From positions 1 through 28,094 of the forward strand of contig JBNGIS010002534.1 of NCBI GenBank assembly GCA_049999725.1: a stretch of DNA of 28,094 nucleotides, given 5' to 3'. This document shows, piece after piece, positions 1 to 9,454 of the stretch; position 1 is the stretch's first letter; each line of letters opens with the position of its first letter. The stretch comes from Haplomitrium mnioides. Lineage: Eukaryota; Marchantiophyta; Haplomitriopsida; Calobryales. The notes under the pieces are model-generated. The model ran no database searches. It was given only the letters and a program-made list of their open reading frames with translations, and was not told the origin of the DNA. A program made the translations under genes and the position numbers.

Positions 1-1914
1 AGAGAGAGAGAGCCGTAGCGCTGTACATTCCTCCACACACAGTGATAGATAGATTGGTTGATAGTGAGGGGTCAAAGGTTCCCCTTATGTATACATCCAT
101 GCCCCTCTATATATAGAGGTATACTATGTTCTATAACAAATACCACCTTGTTCAAGTTTGGCCACCATTACCAACTCTTGAGAAAAAAATTTAAGTGTGT
201 TTTTGGCAGCAAAATTCCCTCCCGCTATATCTTCATATAGAACAAAGAACTTCTTGGAAACCATCCCTTCTACACATTTACAAAGTAGCTCATATGGTCT
301 CGACTTGTATTTCTATGAACAGAAGTATGCAATAGTAAATCGTCTTCGTGGGAAGCACAGAGGTTGTGGTTCTGGACACCAGATCCGAAAAGAGACACCG
401 CCTGAAGATGGGTTGCTGATGGGAAAGGAAAGGAAAGGAAAGGAAATGATTGGAAGTGATCTGATCGCAGAAGAGCAGAGCGAGAAAGGGAAATGACATG
501 ACTTGGGGCAATCTGGTCAAAGCAGTGTAAGGAACAGGTTGAAGCAAAGGGATTGCAGTGGTGGACATCAGTCGGAAGAGATTGTGAGTGTGTGCAAAAT
601 CCGTCGTACAAACTCCTCTCTGAATATCTTTGGCAACTATGGATCCTGCAGCGATTGCTTTCGTAGGATTGGCAAAATTGATAGATATGCCTTTGAGAGA
701 ATGTTAAGAGTGTGGTTTGAAACAGGGGAGTTGCAATGTGTGGACCTCCCTCTCTGGCTGAACCTTTTGGGAAGAAATCAATTGTAGGAGGGGCGTTGCT
801 GCATGAAGGATGTTCCTGGACTTGAGCTGCGATCGTCGAAGGTAAACTGGGGGTGGAATTTGCTGTCCACTACCATGCAAGGCATTCCAGACGAAGGAAG
901 TGGTACGGTGGACCTGACACACTACAAATATATAGAGTCGGCGCCAGATCGTCGGAGGATCGATTTATGTCATTGAAGTGATTCTAAACGGCATGGAGGG
1001 AGGATCAGAGAAGGAATGAGGTGTGATTGTGGACAGGAGAAGTCGGGGCAGATTGTGTCTTGATCAAATATGCAAGATTCCTGTCCTATAACTGAGAAGG
1101 GCAACATTCTTGGTGGTGGAGAAGGTCCAATGATTCGCAGGAGGGAGAGAAATCGAAAATCTAGAAAAAGGCAAATGGGTACCTGCTTTCGTTATCAGCT
1201 CTGAGTGATGCCCCGCTCTAGATTGTTGTGTGTCCTGGTAGAGCTCAAGCGGAAGAATGAACTAGGAGAACTGGAATTTAAGCAAGGACACGTTTGATGT
1301 AGTGTCTGCGGTCAAACGCTGGTTCTTCCGTCGAAACCGACAAATTTCATGTGGTCCTGTCGAATTGATGCAGAAAACCGAACATTGAGGTACGTGTTAG
1401 GCCCTATGTGGTGTGAAGAGGACTAAGCTTGCAGCCATACCGACGGAGTGCGAGGATGAGGATTTGGCCTTCATCCTCATCGACCTGTGCAAGATCGAGC
1501 TCCTCTCGAGATTTAGATCAGCCATCCATAGATTGAATAGAGGGTCGCTATGGGCTGCAATGCAACATTGGGTAAATATAGCAAAGCGACGGGTTCAGAA
1601 GGATGAACAGTTACGAGGGTGCACAGCTTGCAACAAAATTCCCTGAAGGATCGTAATGAACCTTTGGGAGTAGACAAGCTACCGAGAGTCAGCTGGGAGA
1701 CACGTGTCACTCTTAGAAAGAAGAACGATGCTCAGGTAGATGCCGTTCATTCCATCTCCAGGGAACATAAAGACCATTGGACTCGTGGGGGCGGGGGAAT
1801 ATATTAAAATAAGATAGAATAGGATGTGACCTGGTCAGTTGGAGAGAAAATAAGGATTTCATAAGTCTATATAGTGTTGTGTCTCCAAAATAAGGATTTC
1901 ATAAGTCTATATAG
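1..1914. other. Unassigned region, no gene recognised
   Basis: I find no recognisable protein, RNA gene or element here. Small open frames exist on both strands, the longest about 113 codons. They overlap each other, resemble no family I know and show no convincing exon structure. Two low-complexity patches are visible: a GA run at 1-12 and a GGAAA pentamer run at about 421-446. The GC content is higher than in the AT-rich DNA between 2100 and 8800, so this may be a decayed gene or an unrelated repeat. I do not assign it a function. Confidence 0.5.
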
Positions 1915-1921
1915 TGTTGTG
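1847..1921. repeat. 40-bp tandem duplication at the left edge of the copia-like element
   Basis: A 35-bp word occupies 1847-1881 and recurs exactly at 1887-1921, separated by TCTCC. The word ends in TATAGTGTTGTG, which is the target duplication TATAG plus the first bases of the left LTR. The duplication therefore spans the junction between flank and LTR. It either arose after insertion, by slippage or repair, or was produced during integration. Confidence 0.9.
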
Positions 1922-2086
1922 AATGTCCAGGAAACCATTAGCTCATGGATGTTATTATAATGTCATATGCTTATATCTATATCTATGAGATATATAGAGG
2001 TAGTTAGAGGTTGGTGTAACTACTTCTTAACTTAACTAGACTAGGGTTTAACTCTAGTCAACTAAGGGTTAAGTTAGCTCACAACA
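1915..2086 (-). repeat. 3' LTR of the copia-like element
   Basis: This 172-bp repeat matches 5812-5983 almost base for base and has the same length. It has TG...CA ends with an extended inverted terminal match (TGTTGTGA/TCACAACA). The flanking TATAG at 1910-1914 is the left target-site duplication. Confidence 0.92.
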
Positions 2087-2098
2087 CTCCCCCTTGGT
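2087..2098 (-). other. Polypurine tract (copia-like element)
   Basis: Read on the minus strand, the bases directly before the 3' LTR are CCAAGGGGGAG, the usual plus-strand priming site of plant copia elements. This fixes the element's orientation. Confidence 0.85.
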
Positions 2099-2252
2099 TG
2101 ATGTATAAGAGAACATCAACCACAGCATGAGTGAGTAATACTAACCCTTATATGACTAAGTAAATTGGGGCTATAAGACTCTCCTTTTGACTGATCTAAA
2201 AAAAACCGAGAGCAGTCAACAAACTTAAGCCTGTACTAGACTATGATGTGTG

Positions 2253-2312
2253 GCCTCATTAAAACCCCCCTGCTTTCTTCTGGAGGAAAGAGTACCACCA
2301 CATACAGATAGT
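2253..2312 (-). repeat. 3' internal segment shared with the older copia element
   Basis: This stretch aligns with 6139-6196. Both contain CTCATTAAAA, then GCTTTCTT, then GAAAGAGT or TAAAGAGT, then CACCACATA. Both lie in antisense orientation near the 3' end of a copia element. The match shows that the non-autonomous element and the decayed element at 6000-7800 are relatives. Confidence 0.7.
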
Positions 2313-2729
2313 GGTGTAAATCATGGTAGGAAAAAAAATATGACATAGTCATGTATAACAATGTTCTTAAAAAAATAGAGAGTGAACAGAAACTTGAGCG
2401 CTGTAAACAAGCATAATATCAATGATGCTCTTGGTGGTATCAATTTCTGTACACCATTGAATATAGAAGCGCAAATTTGAAATATAATGAATATATTCGG
2501 TGTCTTCATATCTGCAATATTTGAGAAACAGTATTTGGATGTTCACTTGCATATCTGTATGAAAATGCAGTTCCCTGTTTTTGAAACATCATGACAAATC
2601 AAGATCAGGTTATAAAAGGAAATAAATCAGAGTATCCAAGATATGAGAAAAATCGGTTTTCTTTTGGTGTTTGTAGTTGGTGTAGCAGACTGTAATGCAA
2701 AGCCGGTTATAGACCGCTTTTAAACTCTT

Positions 2730-3110
2730 GGTGTAGGCAAGACACCTTGCTGGTTTTAGACTATAGACCCAATCCTCAGTGTGTATAACACACTTTGCTC
2801 ATGTGGGACTAAAGGTCCTCACTCTGGTGTATAAAGTACACCTCTCTGATTTTTCTTTTGGCTTGGCATGAGACATTTCATTTTTATTTTGCCACTTCCA
2901 GTGCTCTATAGGAGTCCCACTGGGAACTGTATCAGCTACATGCTCTTCCAGTGCTCAGTAGGAGCCCCATTGGGAATTGGATCAACTAAAGGCTGATTTG
3001 GTGTGTAAAGCACACCTACATGAATTGGGACTAAAGGTCCACCTTTGGCATTGTGCACATTCTGTTGCTCAATAGGAGCACTCTGTCTCATTCCAGATTA
3101 CAGATCTGGT
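2730..3110 (-). repeat. Decayed 8-residue coding repeats that also read as short hairpins
   Basis: On the minus strand one frame gives octapeptide-like units such as GPLVPIHV, GVLYTPNQ, GPLVPHEQ and GVLPTPRV, interrupted by stops. The same DNA holds about ten short inverted repeats with mostly five-base loops: GGAC-TAAAG-GTCC (twice), GGTGTA-TAAAG-TACACC, GGTGTG-TAAAG-CACACC, GCTC-AGTAG-GAGC, GCTC-AATAG-GAGC and CCAGAT-TACAG-ATCTGG. The related array at 7810-8336 encodes GPLV/GPFV units in the same sense, so a coding origin is likely. The hairpins may be a second layer or a by-product. Confidence 0.6.
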
Positions 3111-4713
3111 ATACTGTTTTTGCCAGCACTCTCCCCCTAAGTTTTGCAAGCTCTCTCCCCCTCAGCTTTGCAAGCTTTGTCATTATCATTATGGGGAATT
3201 CTTCCAATCAGAGAATCCAGCATTGAGTTTATTGCATTTTATCCAATCAGCCATGGAATTCATCTTCAGGGTGGGCACTTGGCAGATTGGCCCATACAAG
3301 TTCAGTGATTGGAAATTCAGACTGCTATGTGCATTCATAATCACATAATTCAAAATTCAGAATTCAGAATAACAAAGATGTTCTTCCCTTTTGCTGCTTG
3401 TGCTTTGATTCCTTGTCATGTTTCTTTGCAGGTCTGCTGTTTTCTGTTCATCAACAGCCTTCATTTCCTGGAGTCCTGCACTGGATTCATAAAACAACAA
3501 TAATAGGAACAAAGCAAAAAAAGGTGTTTTGTTGGATTAAAGTCCAGTTAGCCTCAGAAAAGTTAGCTTGATCATTTCTGAAATGTATATGGATGTAAAA
3601 TCTGAGAATCCCAATTCAAGATGTATGATCTGAATGAAATCTAATCATTTAACAATTTGTAATAGGATTGTAAAGCTATTCAAAACTTCAGAAATCAAAT
3701 TTTTTGGATGATCCCAGATTTGGGATATGCTTGAGCTCAATCTTGACTTGTTTTATTCCAAATTTGAGATAATGCAGCAGCTGGATTTGTGTGATTTGTG
3801 TTAAATCTGAAGATTGATTACAGCATAGGAGCTGTTTATGAAATAGAAAACTGTGGGTATTGATAGAGTTGAGAAATTTAGCTCATAAAGATCATTGGAA
3901 GATCTTTCAGCTTCAACAAATTTTACTTCAGCAACCAGCAATGCAATTATGCTCATGCTGCCTTGATTCTTCATCAAATTAGATAGTTGTTGCTGTAGAA
4001 CAGATTTTAGGGGCTAGACGATCTGGTTTCAGCTTTTGAATCATATAAAAATATTTGAAATTGACTCAGAAATCAGATTTTCTGATCTGGCCTTTGGAAA
4101 TGTCGTTTTTCTTTAACCCAGATTTGAAATTGGCTTTTCTCAGTTGATTCTTGACCAAAACATGCCATTCTTGATGCACAACAGATCGCCAGAGGTCAAA
4201 AACTCCATTTCAGCTTTCGAATCGAAGGATTTGACTAAGAAATGGCTGAGAAAAACGAATTTAAAGTTCTGTTCTGTTTTTGCTTTGAAAAAATTTAGCT
4301 TCGGATGAATAGATTAGGTTCGGATTAGATTTCGTGCTTCGTGGAGGTTCGGTATCAGCTCCTTCTCCTGAGCTCCCTAAAGAGTTCCCTCAATCCCATA
4401 AGTTGAGGGCTGTGATCTGATTAATGTATATATAGAATTCTCTCTAGAACTCTTTCAAGAGTTACATATAAAGGGCTCGTGTTCCCACTTACTTCGAAGG
4501 TTAGGACAGTTAGTAACAGAAATAGATACATCAATTGGAAACAGGGGCAGTTTCCCCTCCGAGTTACGATAGAGTAGTTTTGGAATTTCGAAATTTCAGC
4601 TCTTTTTTGTTCTGTTCGTCACATCCACGTGAAATCCTTCCGAAAGATCTGAGAAAAATGCGTGCCAAAACTGCTCGTTGTTCATTTGGTGCCCTGACCT
4701 GTGCGTACTTACT
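3111..4713. other. AT-rich interior of the copia-like element, no gene
   Basis: No coding potential is visible on either strand. Words such as CAGATTTG and short palindromes (for example ATCCCAGATTTGGGAT near 3711) recur. On the plus strand TATATATA at about 4425 and ACATATAAAG at about 4463 look like TATA boxes, but no plus-strand gene follows. This is filler between the PhoD fragment and the 3' repeats; it may include introns or downstream sequence of the captured gene, but I cannot identify any. Confidence 0.5.
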
Positions 4714-5196
4714 TCCCTTTAGCTTCTCTGAGATTTGAGCATTCTCTTCTGAATAACGCGATAATATATGTCATCTCGTCGATTACTAGTAGCCGAAAAT
4801 GTGTGTCAGTGAGATTGAAAAATCGCCTCCATATGGAACAATGACCAAAAAATTGCTCCATTTCTTCAGCTGATACATGCCAAAAACGTGCAGTATTTTT
4901 CCATGGACCATGAGTTCTAGACTTTCCAGTGAACCGAATCGGGAGTTTGGCATCGGCATAAATATTATCTCCAAGCCATATAAACAAATCCGGATTATAG
5001 TCCAATACAGTTGCCCAGATAGGCTGAAGAGCACTCTGATTCGCGCAAAAGCCGAATGAAACACGAGAGACGGCCAACGTTTCTTGTCCACCTCTCATGT
5101 CAATCCTACTATACCGGGATTCCACAAACACAAACGCAGAGAAGATACAGTGGCATACCAAAAAAAAGAGTGAAGAATCAAATTCCAGATGCCCAT
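4714..5196 (-). pseudogene. 5' fragment of a PhoD-like alkaline phosphatase/phosphodiesterase gene
   Basis: The frame ending at 4709 contains SFGFCANQSALQPIW, then FIWLGDNIYADAK, then HGPWKN. This is the N-terminal metallophosphatase signature of plant PhoD-like proteins (calcineurin-like fold), where the Asp and Asn of GDN belong to the metal site. Known relatives hydrolyse phosphate mono- or diesters with bound metal ions. An ATG at 5196-5194 begins a hydrophobic signal-peptide-like stretch, but it enters the phosphatase frame only after a one-base change in the A8 run at 5160-5167. The exon appears to end at about 4714 with a GTAAGT donor after SNLREAKG. About 30 residues before that end look intron-like. 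The following exons, including the expected GTWDDHD motif, are absent. It lies in sense orientation inside the LTR element, so it is a captured, truncated gene. Confidence 0.78.
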
Positions 5197-5203
5197 GTTC
5201 CAC

Positions 5204-5811
5204 AATGATCTACGGAATTCATAAACGACTGCGGAGATCCCTCTTAGAATTTCCAGTATAATTTTCCACTGGTCTTCAAGTTGAACTGAATTATGTTCAA
5301 CTTTTTTTTTTTAATTTGCTTTCCTAGCACATGTATCGGTCCGTACATTTTATTCCTTGCACAAGGCAGATAGTGTGCGCAACTAGAGATCTGTATGAGA
5401 CCAGGAATCTCGTATCCTTTTTCAAGAAATAAACTCTTGCAACAACATTTGGCGACATAAGTAGAGAGAAATATACACAATTCCACGAAGGTTTAGTCCT
5501 CCGCAATCTGCTTGCTAGAGTATCCTCCGCAAGCAACTCTCACATATGCAGCCTGTTTACTTGCCAAAGTCTTCTGAGGATAATTTTAGCAGCCTTTGTT
5601 CATGCCGCTAAGGCTCTAGACTACCGGAAATGGCATGGTGGGTTTTACTATGCGACTGATCCACAGTTTCACATGTTCCTTTACGTCCATTTCTCATATT
5701 AATTACGCCACTTCACTCCATAGAAAGTATGGATTCCAAATGCTTTTAGAGATCCACGCTGTTTCAACATAAAAAATTTCTAAAAAATATCAAGAGCGTG
5801 TGCTGATAACG
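5204..5811. other. Leader region of the copia-like element, no gene
   Basis: This stretch lies between the PhoD-like fragment and the 5' LTR. The overlapping short frames on the minus strand (5244-5536) do not resemble any protein family I know. It may hold the promoter or 5' UTR of the captured gene. I see nothing else in it. Confidence 0.45.
5790..5811 (-). other. Putative primer-binding site (copia-like element)
   Basis: Directly after the 5' LTR in sense direction (minus strand) the sequence reads CGTTATCAGCACACGCTC. The TATCAG core resembles the primer sites of plant copia elements that pair with initiator methionine tRNA (TGGTATCAGAGC). The match is partial, so the tRNA assignment is uncertain. 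Confidence 0.55.
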
Positions 5812-5983
5812 TGTTGTGAATGTGCATGCAACCATTAGCTCATGGATGTTATTATAATGTCATCTGCTTATATCTATATCTATGAGATATATAGAGGTAG
5901 TTAGAGGTTGGTGTAACTACCTCTTAACCTAACTAGACTAGGGCTTAACTCTAGTCAACTAAGGGTTAAGTTAGCTCACAACA
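5812..5983 (-). repeat. 5' LTR of the copia-like element
   Basis: This 172-bp repeat is nearly identical to 1915-2086, with the same terminal TGTTGTGA/TCACAACA. It is followed by TATAG (5984-5988), the right copy of the target-site duplication. Confidence 0.92.
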
Positions 5984-6569
5984 TATAGTAGATATATAAC
6001 TGTTATTGAATGAGCACCACTCCAAAACTAGTGTGAGTTATATACACTCCATTTTGGATGATTTTTCTTTTAGTAATCGGTCATTCTAAGACTATTTCCT
6101 ATGTAAGTCCTATTTTTAAATCCTATTTCCTATGTAAGTCTCATTAAAATCTTCTCGCTTTCTTACGAAGTAAAGAGTGTCACCACATATGCATAGTTAT
6201 AAAAAATAATATAGTGTGTGGAGTGTATATGTAAATAATAAAGTGTCAAAACTTTGCTCTAATAGTAAAGTTAGTTTGTGGTGTTGTTGCGTGATATTGT
6301 TGCATACTTCATAGTTATATCTTGGAGATTTGTCTTCGTAGTTATATCTTAGAGATCTGTCTTCATAGTTATATCTTGGAAAATTTTTCTAAAAAATGAT
6401 GTCAGCCTCAAATATAATATCCTCTTATCATGATGAATGACATCTATGACATTTTAGACAAATTAGATAGTTTCAAAAAGAAATGACTTAATTTGCAAGC
6501 TTTCATCTTCATGACTAAAGGTCAGAAAAATAGTATAGGTAATCATTTTTTGTTGTTTTGGTGTAGTTC
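5984..6569 (-). other. 3' region of a decayed copia element, non-coding
   Basis: No frame is open. The sequence shares CTCATTAAAA...CACCACATA (6139-6196) with the 3' interior of the younger element. ACACTCCATTTTGGATG at about 6044 resembles a decayed junction between polypurine tract and LTR. If so, the younger element landed in or beside the old 3' LTR. The rest is AT-rich with a local repeat of TAGTTATATCTTGGAGA at about 6311-6380. Confidence 0.5.
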
Positions 6570-7715
6570 AAATAATCTTCTCAGACCGAGCCCTTGAATA
6601 TGTGCTATGTGCAGAGCAGGTAGAAGGGGTTTGGTGAAGATATCTACTCTATTATCCTTGCTTACTATCCATTGAACATTTATTTTGTCAACATGTTGCT
6701 CATGGGTGTAGAAGAATTTAGGAGCAATGTATTTAATTATGTCGCCCTTGATAAATCCTTGAACAATTTGGTCAACGTATGGTCGATTTTCCTCGTATAT
6801 TATTGTATGAGATTGAAGTAGAGGTTGACCAGTATTGATGTTGATATGATCAATGAGTTGTCGAAGCCAAATGCATTCCCTACTAGCGTCATATAGTGCT
6901 ATGATTTCTGCATAGTTAGTCGAGGTAGTGGTAATGGTTTGTTTAGTGCTTTTCTATGAGATAGTGGTGCTTCTTTTAAGGAAGACGTATCTTGTTTTAG
7001 ACTTTGCGTCATCAAGATCGGATAAATATCCAACGTCGATATAATTGACAATGTCATTTGTTGCATTTTTATGGAAGAAGAGTCTCATACCTTTTGTACC
7101 TTTTAGGTATCTAAAAATGTGTTTGAGTCCATTCTAGTGGTGAATGGTAGGTTGAGAGTTGTGCTTTGTGAGCATGTTCATTGCAAAAGATATGTTAGGT
7201 CTAGTTTGATTTACAAGGTACATGAGAGCTCCGATTGCCGAAAGATATGGTTTTTCTGATCCCAGAGTTTGTTCATGTTCTTTTCATTTTTCAAACATGC
7301 TTTTGGTCGGGTCTAAAGATCTCATTTCTATGGGAGTGCTCGTCAAATGAGCATTATCCATATTGAATTGTTTGAGAATCTTGGTCGTGAATGTGGATTG
7401 GTGGATCAGAATTCCATCAGGTAGATGCTCAAACTGAATCCTGAGACAAAAATCTGGTTCTCTGATGTTTCACATTTTGAATATGTCTTTCAGTTTGGCA
7501 ATTGTGTTGGCTGCTAGTATTTTTTTGCCAAAAATATCTATATCATCTACATAAAGTGCAACTACAATGTATTCAGAGTCTTGGTGTTTCATGAACAGAC
7601 ATAGAGCAATGTCATCATTTGTAAAATTCAGTGCCATCATTTTTTATTTGAATTTCTAGTACCAATTTCTGCCACTTTGTTTGAGTCCTACATAAATCTC
7701 ATGACTTGAACTACC
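6570..7715 (-). pseudogene. Decayed Ty1/copia reverse transcriptase and RNase H
   Basis: Translated on the minus strand through stops and small shifts, the copia order is clear. GLKQSGRNWY (about 7690) is followed by the RT active site LYVDDIDIFG (about 7545), then IGALMYLVNQTRPNISFA (about 7215), then RNase H-like sequence ending in NYAEIIALYDASRECIWL and VDIFTKPLLP (about 6620). In an intact polyprotein these make cDNA and degrade the RNA template. Several in-frame stops show that this copy is dead. The RT N-terminal half is missing: the frame passes directly into the GPFV repeat region upstream, which suggests an internal deletion. Integrase, protease and gag were not found. Confidence 0.85.
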
Positions 7716-7809
7716 ATTTTTGTTCCTGATTGATCGGTTGGTGATCCAGATGCATAAGTAGAATGCTTTGCCAACTTCACATTTCCATGTGGTATATTTT
7801 GATGATGGG

Positions 7810-8336
7810 GGACAAAAGGTCCACTATGGTGTTGCTCATGCAGCATGTATGTATGTGGGACTAAATGCCCTATGAAATGCTACGTGCTCAACGAATTTGC
7901 TAGCTGGACTAAAGGTTCTCTGAAATGTTGTGTGCTCAGCGAATTTGCTAGTTGGACTAAAGGTCCTCTAAAATGTTGTGTGCTCAGTGAATTTTTTGGT
8001 TGGACTAAAGGTCCTTGAATAGCATTGTGCAACTTCTTTTCCATCATTTAGCATTGTCTTTTCGACAAGAGGACATCATGTCCTTTCTAGATTGGTAGTG
8101 GTCTTTTATGGACAAAAGGTACTTTCATTTGTTGGTCGTAGAGGATAGAAGGTCCTTTTCCTAGATTGAAGTCTTTATGGACAAAAGGTCCATTTTTTGT
8201 TCATTGTGACTCTATGGACTAAAGATCCATTTTTATAGTGCATATCATAAGGGACAGAAGGTTCAACATTAGAATTTAGGTCGTGAGAGACAGATAGTCC
8301 AATCTCAATTTTTGATCTATTTGAGACTAAAGGTCC
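7810..8336 (-). repeat. Array of 13 GGAC-N5-GTCC units (GPLV-type coding repeats)
   Basis: A 13-base imperfect palindrome, consensus GGAC-TAAAG-GTCC, occurs at 7810, 7857, 7906, 7954, 8002, 8071, 8110, 8143, 8179, 8216, 8252, 8288 and 8324. Spacing is about 48 bp in the first part and about 36 bp in the second. On the minus strand the units encode GPFV, GPLV or similar at the head of 16-residue and then 12-residue repeats (for example GPLVQLANSLSTQHFR and GPFVHKDFNLGK). The frame is continuous with the copia RT remnant, so this was probably a low-complexity part of the polyprotein. Stops interrupt it. Confidence 0.72.
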
Positions 8337-8339
8337 ATT

Positions 8340-8870
8340 TGCACTGTGGTCATTCTCCCCTTAAATATGAAATACTATTCTTGATATGAGTTCGAGAGGT
8401 GCCTTCATAAAAATCTGGGTGTTCATAATGCTATATAAGTAGACAGTTTTTAACGTCCATGATGTGCATAATAAGATGGTGTTGGATAAACAGCCGCTAC
8501 TTTTAACCAGGAACCGCTACTGAGTTCCTGTTTCACTTCGTAGTCGAAAATATTATTTTTTGTGATTTGGTATTGAAAAACATCAATTTTACTTTTGTGA
8601 TCGTTTTTTCGTAAAGAAAATCATTTTTTAGAAATACAAATTGCGTATTTTACATTGAGATTATATTTTAAAACTTTCTTTATGATAAACACCCTAGAAA
8701 ACAAGCATTTTAGTTATTGAAATATTTTATCAAAACCTCACACTATTGTAAATACACTAAATTCATCAAAAATTAAATAAAACATATATCTTTTTATGAA
8801 AAAAAATTACACGCAAATGTGAATGTCTAGTTGGATACGTACTTTGAACTAGACTTTGAGCATTATAGTT
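8340..8870. other. AT-rich spacer, no gene
   Basis: Homopolymer-rich sequence without open frames, TSD-flanked elements or RNA genes that I can recognise. I see nothing else in it. Confidence 0.5.
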
Positions 8871-8873
8871 GTT

Positions 8874-9290
8874 AAATCCTATGCAAGCATAGACTCCAAA
8901 CTAGAACCCTAAAGTCTATATACACATAGAGTCCGAACGAGAATCCAAAAGCCTATGCATGCTTAGACTCTGAACAAGAACAATAAATCTATGCACCCAT
9001 GGACTTTGAACTAGAATCCTAAAGCCTGTGTATGCCAAGACTCTAAACAAAAACCTTAAAGCCTATACACACATAGACTTTGAATGAGAACCCTTTGGCT
9101 TTGCGTGCAAGTACTCCAAACAAGAACCTTAAAGCTCATGCGCGCATAAACTCCGAATGAGAACTAGAAAGCTTATTTGCGCATAGACTCTAAACAAGAA
9201 CGTTAAGCCTATACGGCCAAATATTGCAAGAGTTCATGTGCGCTTGGACTCCAAGCCTAAGCGCACAAGGACTCCAAACCATTCTTAGAT
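8874..9290. repeat. Degenerate 37-bp tandem repeat with palindromic cores
   Basis: About twelve units, each with a core like CCTATGCATGCTTAGA followed by a spacer like CTCCAAACTAGAACCCTAAAG. The first units are 37 bp apart; later ones drift. Cores include CTATGCAAGCATAG, CATGCGCGCATA and CTATACACACATAG. They resemble the CATGCGCGCATG cores of the 24-bp arrays at 10801-11244 and 25424-25875, so the three arrays may share an origin. Confidence 0.78.
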
Positions 9291-9347
9291 TAACAATTGA
9301 CTCCAAACCATTCTTAGACTAGCAATTTACTCAAACCATTCTTAGGC
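9270..9347. repeat. Three copies of a ~30-bp repeat
   Basis: The word ACTCCAAACCATTCTTAG, sometimes lacking its first bases, occurs three times in succession with short A/T-rich spacers such as ATTAACAATTG. It directly follows the 37-bp array and may have grown from its last unit. Confidence 0.75.
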
Positions 9348-9454
9348 GCACCAAATTGAATCATGATGAAATGACTTGAAATGGATTGAGAGTGCAACAA
9401 GTTGAAACTTTGTAAAAAAAAATTATTAATAGCACAATTTGTTCAAACAGATGA

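Larger units (their letters stand above)
1915..5983 (-). mobile_element. Non-autonomous copia-like LTR retrotransposon carrying a PhoD-like gene fragment
   Basis: The element is bounded by two direct repeats of 172 bp (1915-2086 and 5812-5983), each starting TGTTGTGA and ending CACAACA. It is flanked by TATAG on both sides (1910-1914 and 5984-5988). A polypurine tract next to the left LTR and a primer-site-like sequence next to the right LTR orient it on the minus strand. In sense order it holds the leader, a PhoD-like phosphatase fragment (about 5196-4714), AT-rich sequence without frames, a repeat-coding region (3110-2730), the polypurine tract and the 3' LTR. I see no integrase or reverse transcriptase, so it would depend on an autonomous copia element. 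The LTRs differ at only a handful of positions by eye, so insertion was fairly recent and later than the decayed copia element to its right. Confidence 0.88.

Noticed and set aside
270-787. Overlapping short frames on both strands (up to 113 codons)
   Set aside because: They overlap each other in several frames, lack any family resemblance, and the plus-strand ones run through a GGAAA microsatellite.
1413-1646. 77-codon plus-strand frame (MKRTKLAAIPTECEDEDL...)
   Set aside because: Looks mildly protein-like, but has no recognised family and no supporting exons, so it is left inside the unassigned region.
4420-4738. Plus-strand promoter and short ORF with TATA-like words
   Set aside because: The TATA-like words lie in AT-rich element DNA, and the 67-codon frame overlaps the end of the PhoD-like fragment on the other strand.
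7810-8336. CRISPR-like array, because of the regular 36-bp spacing
   Set aside because: Repeats are only 13 bases, diverged, and read as in-frame coding repeats of a copia element in a plant genome. There are no spacers of constant type and no cas genes.
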